NCBI GenBank assembly: GCA_027012045.1
Contig: JALUZI010000240.1
Coordinates: forward strand, 1 to 5,173
Origin: Desulfurococcales archaeon
GTDB taxonomy: Archaea > Thermoproteota > Thermoprotei_A > Sulfolobales > Acidilobaceae
Direction: 5' to 3'
DNA: 5,173 nt
In this document: positions 1-3,853 of the stretch, piece after piece
Layout: every line of letters begins with the position of its first letter
Position numbering within the stretch: position 1 is the stretch's first letter
Translations under genes and position numbers: made by a program
The notes under the pieces: generated by a model
The model's input: the letters and a program-made list of their open reading frames with translations, nothing else
What the model was told of the DNA's origin: nothing
Database searches by the model: none

Positions 1-954
1 GATGATCCCCTTCACATAGAGGAGCATGGTAGCTGGAGCCTCGCTGACAGCTCGAAGGTTAGTAGGAGGGCCAAGCAGAGGGGGGCGGAGCAGTTGGGGA
101 CACTTGGTTCTGGTAACCATTTCCTAGAGGTTCAGGTTGTCGACAAGATCTACGATGAGAGGATAGCGAGGGCTTTCGGTATAACCCACGAGGGGCAGGT
201 AACAGTTATGGTTCACACGGGTAGCAGGGGCCTAGGCCACCAGGTGGCTAGTGACTATCTCCAGATAATGGAGAGGGCCATGAGGAAGTACGGCACTGTT
301 CCTCCTGACAGGGAGCTCGCGAGCGTGCCCTACTCGTCCCGGGAGGCGCAGGACTATATCCGGGCCATGGCCGCCGCGGCGAACTTCGCGTGGACCAACA
401 GGCAGCTAATAAGTTACTGGACAAGGGAGAGCTTCGGCAGAGTGTTCCACACAGACCCTGACAAGCTCGGGCTGAAAATAGTGTATGACGTCGCTCACAA
501 CATAGCGAAGATCGAGGAGCACGACGTGGACGGCAGGAGGATGAAGCTAATAGTCCACAGGAAAGGAGCCACAAGAGCATTCCCACCAGGCCACCCGGAG
601 ATACCTCAGGACTACCAGGATGTAGGCCAGCCGGTGCTCATACCTGGCAGCATGGGTACAGCAAGCTACATACTGGCCGGAACCAAGGAAGGGTGGAGGA
701 GCTGGTACACCGCGCCCCACGGCGCAGGTAGGTGGATGAGCAGGAAGAAAGCGTTGAGAACCATGACTGTAGGCGATGTCCTAGGTGAACTGTCGAGGAT
801 GGGGATCTATATCCGGGCTGCCAACAGGCGCGTCATAGTGGAGGAGGCTCCGGAGGCTTATAAGAACGTTGACAAGGTAGCCGAAGTAGCGAACGCTGTA
901 GGCATAGGCAGGCTCGTTGTCAGGCTACGGCCCCTCGGCGTAGCGAAGGGATAA
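1..954 (+). CDS. rtcB: RtcB, tRNA-splicing / RNA 3'-phosphate ligase (5'-truncated by window edge)
   Basis: RtcB joins RNA 2',3'-cyclic phosphate (or 3'-phosphate) ends to 5'-OH ends using GTP and Mn2+; in archaea it ligates tRNA exon halves in the cytoplasm. The frame is open from base 1, so only the last 317 residues are visible (the family has about 480). Family motifs are in order: QLGTLGSGNHFLE near residue 31 (His40 is a metal ligand), VHTGSRGLGH (His72), YDVAHN (His166), and HGAGR near 240, whose His (codon 718-720) corresponds to the guanylylated histidine. Spacings between these histidines fit Pyrococcus RtcB closely. The upstream Asp/Cys metal ligands are outside the window. The C-terminus RLRPLGVAKG is complete and no intein lies in the visible part. 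Archease follows after one codon, so the two are probably co-transcribed. Identification is from motifs and is secure. Confidence 0.96.
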   Translation, partial: DDPLHIEEHGSWSLADSSKVSRRAKQRGAEQLGTLGSGNHFLEVQVVDKIYDERIARAFGITHEGQVTVMVHTGSRGLGHQVASDYLQIMERAMRKYGTVPPDRELASVPYSSREAQDYIRAMAAAANFAWTNRQLISYWTRESFGRVFHTDPDKLGLKIVYDVAHNIAKIEEHDVDGRRMKLIVHRKGATRAFPPGHPEIPQDYQDVGQPVLIPGSMGTASYILAGTKEGWRSWYTAPHGAGRWMSRKKALRTMTVGDVLGELSRMGIYIRAANRRVIVEEAPEAYKNVDKVAEVANAVGIGRLVVRLRPLGVAKG

Positions 955-957
955 GCA

Positions 958-1404
958 TTGACGGAGCAACCGGGCTGCCCCGGGTTCACCACCAGGGAGC
1001 ACACTGCCGACGAGCTAATAGAGGCGCGTGGCCGTAGCCTGGAGGAGGCCTTCGAGCAGGCAGCCCTCGGCGTCTTCGAAGTGATCACGGATACCAGCAG
1101 AGTCGAGTGCAGGGTTGAGAAGGAGGTTAATGTAGACGGGGTTGACCTGGAGAACCTCCTATACAGGTGGATAGAGGAGCTCCTCTACTACCTGGACGCG
1201 GAGGGGCTCGTGTTCAGTGTTTTCAAGGTCAAATCAATCAGGGAGACCTCTGATGGATACCTGTTAGAGGCATCGGTTTGCGGGGAGAAGTTCGATCCGG
1301 GCAAGCATGAGCACCGTACCATAGTTAAAGCTATGACCTATGCACAGATGAGTATCGAGAAGAAGGGGGAGTGCTGGGTCCTAACCTTCGTCGTCGACAT
1401 TTAG
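958..1404 (+). CDS. Archease, RtcB activator
   Basis: Archease is a small acidic cofactor that speeds RtcB guanylylation and allows multiple turnover. The 148-residue product has the family length and landmarks: HTADELIEARG at residues 15-25, with the Asp that binds metal; a central IEELLYYLDAEG segment; HRTIVKAMTYAQM near 122-134; and the C-terminal VVDI whose Asp is the second conserved acidic ligand. The start is TTG at 958, the first possible codon after the rtcB stop. It lies only 15 codons before the conserved histidine, which suits the family. The Shine-Dalgarno is weak (GAAGGGAT inside the rtcB end), so translational coupling is likely. rtcB and archease lie in the same reading frame, separated by TAA GCA. 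The 3' end overlaps the convergent archaemetzincin gene by 24 bp. Confidence 0.93.
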   Translation: MTEQPGCPGFTTREHTADELIEARGRSLEEAFEQAALGVFEVITDTSRVECRVEKEVNVDGVDLENLLYRWIEELLYYLDAEGLVFSVFKVKSIRETSDGYLLEASVCGEKFDPGKHEHRTIVKAMTYAQMSIEKKGECWVLTFVVDI

Positions 1405-1938
1405 TCTATCCTCAACCTTTCTCCAGCACTTATCACAGAACATATACGACTTCCTGTCGACATCCAGAATGCTGTTGCTGAAGCTCATGACGCAACTCTT
1501 GTCACTGCAGTGCTGCAGGCCGAGGAGATGCCCCGTCTCATGGACCACCTCCTTCGCTATCCTCTCGATGTATTGCTCCTTGCTCCTCGCCACGAGCCGT
1601 CTAGTGTATACTGTTGCAGCCCCCAAAGCCGGCATTGCGAGGCCGAAGACGAAGTTGAGCCCCTCCACATACGCGTCGCACCCGCATACACCGACTACTA
1701 GATACCCGGCTCTACGTATGGTTGGGGTTATACTGGAGACCCACTGTGTTACATGGTCAGCTCTGTACTGGAGTCTATCCCAGTCTATGAGGTGCATAGG
1801 CGGGTTTATCCTAGCGGTGGACACGTGGATCTCGAGTTTCCCCCTGAATGCCTGGTTTATGAGTCTTTTCGCCTCGAACAGGTCTTCAGGGCTTATCTCT
1901 CCGATCGGTATTAATATTAGCCCGTTTACGCTGGTCAA
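1381..1938 (-). CDS. amzA: Archaemetzincin (zinc metallopeptidase)
   Basis: This 185-residue protein is a metzincin-clan zinc protease. The zinc site is HETGHLLGLQH at residues 133-143, followed at once by Cys144, then Cys149-Val-Met151 and a CxxC at 168-171. That fits the family signature HExxHxxGxxHCx4CxM...CxxC, in which the four cysteines hold a second structural zinc. The segment GLNFVFGLA near 93-101 is also typical. No signal peptide or membrane segment is visible, so it is probably cytosolic. The physiological substrate of archaeal members is not established. The start chosen is TTG at 1936-1938, with AAAGGTG (1946-1952) 7 nt upstream on this strand. It is transcribed divergently from the potassium channel gene and converges on archease, with a 24-bp tail overlap. 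Family assignment is firm; biological role is unknown. Confidence 0.93.
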   Translation of the reverse strand: MTSVNGLILIPIGEISPEDLFEAKRLINQAFRGKLEIHVSTARINPPMHLIDWDRLQYRADHVTQWVSSITPTIRRAGYLVVGVCGCDAYVEGLNFVFGLAMPALGAATVYTRRLVARSKEQYIERIAKEVVHETGHLLGLQHCSDKSCVMSFSNSILDVDRKSYMFCDKCWRKVEDRLNVDDEG

Positions 1939-1945
1939 CCCTGTA

Positions 1946-1952
1946 CACCTTT
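1946..1952 (-). promoter_or_regulatory. Shine-Dalgarno of amzA
   Basis: On the minus strand AAAGGTG lies 7 nt before the TTG at 1938. GGTG matches the 16S 3'-end complement (GGAGGTGATCC), which decides the choice of the TTG start. Confidence 0.6.
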
Positions 1953-1974
1953 CCGGAGATAGGGATGGTGTTCT

Positions 1975-1983
1975 CCTTTTATG
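1975..1983 (-). promoter_or_regulatory. Putative TATA box of amzA
   Basis: CATAAAAGG on the minus strand is a TATA-like element. With the usual ~25-bp spacing it would start transcription near 1953, giving a leader of roughly 15 nt that just includes the Shine-Dalgarno site. Inferred from position and sequence only. Confidence 0.4.
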
Positions 1984-2000
1984 CCTCCATGGGCTTCTTG

Positions 2001-2008
2001 TATTATTT
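2001..2008 (+). promoter_or_regulatory. Putative TATA element of the potassium channel gene
   Basis: TATTATTT lies about 45 bp before the GTG start and predicts a start site near 2030, leaving a short leader containing GGAGGGG. It is a weak match to the archaeal consensus. The 110-bp gap 1939-2048 would hold both divergent promoters. Confidence 0.25.
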
Positions 2009-2048
2009 CTTGGGGTCGGACGTGGAATAATAAGGTAAGCGGAGGGGA

Positions 2049-3044
2049 GTGTGTAGGGTTTTGATATTCACCTTGTACAGGGCTCTGAGGAAGCTTAGGA
2101 GAACACTGGCCGTTGACGAGAGGAGCAGGATACTGTTCATCATAGTTCTATGGATAACGCTCTGGCTTGTCTCCAGCCTCCTCTTCTACTACGCTGAGAC
2201 CATCCATGGAAACGGAGGATTAAGCCTGGGAGACTGCCTCTACTGGGCCCTCATAACCATGGCCACAGTAGGATACGGAGACATAACGCCGACAACCAGT
2301 CTAGGCAGGATAGTGGCCGCTTTAACCGCTATTTTCGGCATAGCTGTTTATACTCTCGCAATATCCCTTTTAGCCGACGCCTTCCTCAACATAACGATGA
2401 GGAGGATACTGGGGTTGGCAGGTCTGAGGAAGAAGGACATACTAGTCATCGGGTCGTCGGAGACTTGTAAGCACGCTATACAAGAGCTCATCGAGAACGG
2501 TCTCGAGGACAGGATCGGGTGGCTCACGGAGGATCAGCCTAAGACACCGCCTGACGTAGACTTCATGGTAGGCGGGGTGGACGAGGAGTCCCTCCAGCGG
2601 GCCGGTGTCAGAGACGCTAAGCACGTCGTCCTATGCCTGGACGATGACAGTAAAACAATACACACAGCACTACTCGTTAAGAAGCTGAATAAGGACGCGA
2701 GTATAATAGCTCAGACCGAGACAAGTAAGACAGCGGAAATGCTGAGGGAACTCGGGCTCGCTAAAGCAGTTTCCAAGAGCATCATAGGCCGCCTCCTAGC
2801 TTCAAGCGTGTTCGAGCCAGACGTGCCCGAGGTTATAACCGAGCTAGCGAGCATAGAGGGTGAACTGGACCTGACAGAGTCGAAGTCTGATGAAACCGTT
2901 AATGTGGAGACATTCGAGGAGAAGCGAGGCGCTAAGGTGCTGGCTGTTAAAAAGAAGAATGGAAGCATAATCTACACACCCGGAAAGGATTACAGGATAG
3001 AGAAGGGTGACACAGTAGTATACACCAGGAAAACCAAGGGGTAG
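2049..3044 (+). CDS. MthK-like potassium channel with RCK (TrkA-N/TrkA-C) domain
   Basis: This is a two-transmembrane ligand-gated K+ channel subunit of 331 residues, almost the length of MthK (336), expected to work as a membrane tetramer. The outer helix is near residues 28-48 and the pore helix near 61-72. The selectivity filter TVGYGD is at 73-78, and the inner helix is near 85-111 with a glycine hinge (IFGIAV). A cytoplasmic RCK domain runs from about 129 (KKDILVIGSSE), followed by a smaller RCK-C domain to the end. Aligned by eye with MthK, calcium ligands Asp184, Glu210 and Glu212 correspond to Cys196, Gln222 and Glu224, so MthK-type Ca2+ gating at that site looks unlikely. The start is GTG 2049, the first codon after an in-frame stop at 2031. 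Its GGAGG (2041-2045) is only 3 nt away, so TTG 2061 is a real alternative. It appears monocistronic. Confidence 0.93.
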   Translation: MCRVLIFTLYRALRKLRRTLAVDERSRILFIIVLWITLWLVSSLLFYYAETIHGNGGLSLGDCLYWALITMATVGYGDITPTTSLGRIVAALTAIFGIAVYTLAISLLADAFLNITMRRILGLAGLRKKDILVIGSSETCKHAIQELIENGLEDRIGWLTEDQPKTPPDVDFMVGGVDEESLQRAGVRDAKHVVLCLDDDSKTIHTALLVKKLNKDASIIAQTETSKTAEMLRELGLAKAVSKSIIGRLLASSVFEPDVPEVITELASIEGELDLTESKSDETVNVETFEEKRGAKVLAVKKKNGSIIYTPGKDYRIEKGDTVVYTRKTKG

Positions 3045-3077
3045 AACACTTAAAACACCTGTAGCCGACACATAATA

Positions 3078-3084
3078 ATATATT
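3078..3084 (+). promoter_or_regulatory. TATA box of the tRNA-Ser/tRNA-Leu unit
   Basis: ATATATT, within the AT-only run 3074-3085, is centred about 28 bp before the first base of tRNA-Ser. That spacing puts the transcription start at or a few bases before the mature 5' end. No second TATA fits in the 5-bp gap before tRNA-Leu, so one promoter probably serves both. Confidence 0.6.
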
Positions 3085-3108
3085 AGCCACGGCAGGAAGG
3101 CTGGTAGT

Positions 3109-3228
3109 GCCGGGGTGGCCGAGCGGCCCAAGGCGGTGGGCTCGAGGGCTTCCGGCTCACCCTCCAAGCCAGAGAGACCCACTGCCCCGACGAGGGGCGC
3201 GCGGGTTCAAATCCCGCCCCCGGCGCCA
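3109..3228 (+). tRNA. tRNA-Ser(CGA), intron-containing
   Basis: A class II tRNA folds completely. The acceptor stem is 3109-3115 with 3218-3224 (GCCGGGG/CCCCGGC). The D stem is GCC/GGC and the anticodon stem is 3136-3140 with 3178-3182 (GTGGG/CCCAC). The long variable arm is GCCCC/GGGGC (3184-3198), and the T arm is 3201-3217 with loop TTCAAAT. The discriminator is G (3225), as expected for serine, and CCA is encoded at 3226-3228. The anticodon loop becomes CTCGAGA, with anticodon CGA at 3143-3145, once about 30 nt (3147-3176) are removed at position 37/38. It reads UCG codons after splicing by the archaeal endonuclease and RtcB. The identity is secure; the exact intron edges are inferred from the fold. 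Confidence 0.93.
3147..3176 (+). other. tRNA-Ser(CGA) intron (canonical 37/38 position)
   Basis: The 30-nt insert interrupts the anticodon loop after G37. GGCTT (3147-3151) pairs with AAGCC (3166-3170) to form an inner hairpin. CTC at 3141-3143 can pair with GAG at 3172-3174 as the central helix, leaving bulges AGG (3145-3147) and AGA (3175-3177), whose cleavage after the second base gives the intron ends. The fourth central pair is G:A or needs a bulged A, so this is a relaxed bulge-helix-bulge substrate. Confidence 0.75.
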
Positions 3229-3233
3229 CGTGT

Positions 3234-3321
3234 GCGGGGGTGCCCGAGCCAGGTCAAAGGGGCCAGGCTCAGGACCTGGTGGCGTAGGCCTGCGTGGGTT
3301 CAAACCCCACCCCCCGCACCA
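3234..3321 (+). tRNA. tRNA-Leu(CAG), probable integration target
   Basis: A class II tRNA without intron. The acceptor stem is 3234-3240 with 3311-3317 (GCGGGGG/CCCCCGC). The D stem is CCC/GGG (3243-3245, 3259-3261). The anticodon stem is CCAGG/CCTGG (3263-3267, 3275-3279) around loop CTCAGGA, with anticodon CAG at 3270-3272. There is a short variable arm, and the T arm is 3294-3310 with loop TTCAAAC. The discriminator is A (3318), as in leucine tRNAs, and CCA is encoded (3319-3321). It starts 5 nt after tRNA-Ser and is probably cut from the same transcript. The integrase-like open frame on the other strand begins beyond its 3' end and reads back into it, marking its 3' half as the likely attachment site. 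Confidence 0.96.
3294..3321. other. Putative attachment core (attL) in the 3' half of tRNA-Leu(CAG)
   Basis: SSV-type elements recombine at the 3' portion of tRNA genes and leave the integrase N-terminal fragment abutting the restored tRNA. The integrase-like stub here ends exactly in this tRNA. The core limits cannot be fixed because no second copy of the T-arm/acceptor sequence occurs in the window; the range given is simply the T arm through CCA. Confidence 0.45.
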
Positions 3322-3597
3322 CCAGTTAACTACCACGCGAGAAAACATCCTAACCAAACTATCAATTACTTCGTCCTGCATCGGGTAGTTAAAGTTAACT
3401 ACCTCCCGTTGATCAGTATTCAACACGTTATCAATTACTTCGTTTTGTTTCTGGTGGTTAACTACCTGGTGTAGACCGATAATCCTGTCGAGGGGACCGA
3501 TATACTTCATGGTGACCTTACCCTCTTTCTTCCGTTGATCGTATACGTAGAACCTGTTCTTGATCCTTTTGACGCTTAGAGTCAAGGCTGGGATCAC
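3322..3597 (-). pseudogene. int(N): N-terminal fragment of a split SSV-type tyrosine integrase
   Basis: About 90 residues are encoded before the frame enters tRNA-Leu. The N-terminal part (RIKNRFYVYDQ, EGK, MKYIGPLDRII) closely resembles the start of SSV1 integrase (KGRYYVYKLEY, NGEVKERYVGPLADVV). The catalytic domain (R, K, HxxR, Y) is absent. In SSV-type elements the attachment site lies inside int, so integration splits it into an N-terminal piece next to the tRNA and a C-terminal piece at the far end; this fits the first piece. The frame stays open through both tRNA genes to 3157, but that tail is antisense tRNA and not protein family sequence. Start: GTG 3597 could be leaderless from the TATA at 3618-3623, while TTG 3583-3585 has a very strong site (AGGTGATCC). 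The linker after YIGPL is longer than in SSV1 and holds in-frame repeats. The assignment is from remembered family sequence and not a search. Confidence 0.72.
3325..3466. repeat. Tandem ~69/63-bp repeat with two conserved boxes inside int(N)
   Basis: Box A (GTTAACTACC) occurs at 3325-3334, 3394-3403 and 3457-3466, and box B (TATCAATTACTTCGT) at 3360-3374 and 3429-3443. The A-to-B distance is 35 bp in both units and the unit steps are 69 and 63 bp, both multiples of three, so the int frame is kept (VVN and EVID repeat in the protein). Sequence between boxes has diverged. An inverted near-copy of box A at 3384-3393 forms a palindrome with the second copy (9-bp arms, AG spacer). Confidence 0.8.
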
Positions 3598-3599
3598 CT
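3591..3599 (-). promoter_or_regulatory. Strong Shine-Dalgarno before int(N)
   Basis: AGGTGATCC on the minus strand is a 9-nt match to the complement of the 16S rRNA 3' end. It ends 5 nt before TTG 3585 and itself contains the alternative GTG start at 3597, so TTG 3585 is favoured if the message carries this site. Confidence 0.55.
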
Positions 3600-3601
3600 T
3601 T

Positions 3602-3611
3602 GGTAGTTAAC
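3602..3611 (-). repeat. Inverted box A copy at the int(N) promoter
   Basis: GTTAACTACC on the minus strand is identical to the box A copies inside int(N), but it lies outside the coding region between the TATA-like element and the start codon. A noncoding copy argues that the box is a DNA-level signal such as an integrase or repressor binding site. Confidence 0.6.
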
Positions 3612-3617
3612 TTTTGC

Positions 3618-3623
3618 ATATAT
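3618..3623 (-). promoter_or_regulatory. Putative TATA box of int(N)
   Basis: GATATATG on the minus strand is centred about 24 bp before GTG 3597, the usual TATA-to-start distance, which would give a leaderless or nearly leaderless transcript. The inverted box A sits between it and the start. Confidence 0.4.
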
Positions 3624-3789
3624 CAGGTTACATAGAAGTTACAATTGCAACTCTCCTAGGATAGGTCTGCCAATGCCTGAGCCGAGGGTTCTATTGACAT
3701 AGTCAATGTACGTTCCTTGTGGCTAATAGTCGATCTCCAGCCTTCGTATTCTGTCTGCATAATTCTGTTTATTATCTTGAAGGGGTGTG
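3624..3789. other. Stretch without a recognisable gene
   Basis: No family-like coding sequence was recognised in any frame, and no RNA gene. The longest notable frame is a 34-residue minus-strand ATG ORF at 3656-3760 with no ribosome site or known motif. One inverted repeat (3693-3707) is the only structure seen. The stretch could be decayed element DNA. Confidence 0.5.
3693..3707. repeat. Short inverted repeat ATTGAC-ATA-GTCAAT
   Basis: Two 6-bp arms around a 3-bp spacer lie in the gene-free stretch about 145 bp before the ATPase. It could be a protein binding site. Arms this short can arise by chance. Confidence 0.35.
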
Positions 3790-3797
3790 TTATATTT
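3790..3797 (+). promoter_or_regulatory. Putative TATA box of the ATPase gene
   Basis: TTATATTT predicts a transcription start near 3820, inside the first palindromic unit. A second T/A-rich candidate (TTTTTATTTT, 3806-3815) would start near 3836. With either, the palindromic repeats overlie the start site, a normal place for an archaeal repressor to act. Confidence 0.4.
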
Positions 3798-3815
3798 CAA
3801 CGTGGTTTTTATTTT

Positions 3816-3853
3816 GTATCACCGGTGATACTTAGTATCAGGGGTGATACTTA
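3816..3853. repeat. Tandem 19-bp palindromic repeat (putative operator) at the ATPase start
   Basis: Two adjacent 19-bp units, GTATCACCGGTGATACTTA (3816-3834) and GTATCAGGGGTGATACTTA (3835-3853), differ only at bases 7-8. Unit 1 contains a perfect 16-bp palindrome; unit 2 keeps 6-bp arms around GGGG. The second unit carries the Shine-Dalgarno site and its last A is the A of the ATG, so a bound protein would block both transcription start and ribosome site. The spacing, about two helical turns, suits cooperative dimers. Confidence 0.8.
3843..3848 (+). promoter_or_regulatory. Shine-Dalgarno deciding the ATPase start
   Basis: GGTGAT ends 4 nt before ATG 3853. Starting at GTG 3844 would bury this site in the coding sequence, so ATG 3853 is preferred. 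Confidence 0.6.

Noticed and set aside
1469..2038. Plus-strand open frame of 189 codons opposite amzA
   Set aside because: Shadow of archaemetzincin, whose minus-strand frame carries the full zinc-protease signature.
2397..2399. Internal ATG that could make a free RCK domain, as reported for MthK Met107
   Set aside because: The methionine does not align exactly with MthK Met107 and no Shine-Dalgarno sequence precedes it.
3157..3321. Continuation of the int(N) frame through both tRNA genes on the minus strand
   Set aside because: It is antisense tRNA sequence; peptides such as GLNPRR and RDLNPR are typical of translated tRNA T-arms. It is expected by-product of the split integrase and not a protein domain.
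3322..3360. Terminator after tRNA-Leu
   Set aside because: No T-run on the plus strand soon after the tRNA; the nearest (3443-3450) is interrupted and over 120 bp away.
3325..3466. CRISPR-like repeat array
   Set aside because: Only two or three copies, box lengths of 10 and 15 bp, in frame within an integrase-like gene; no direct-repeat/spacer pattern of CRISPR size.
3107..3474. Two plus-strand open frames across the tRNA pair and repeat region
   Set aside because: They cover structured tRNA genes, are low-complexity Pro/Arg-rich, and have no family-like segment.
3656..3760. Minus-strand ATG ORF of 34 residues
   Set aside because: No ribosome site, no motif recognised, and length well within chance.
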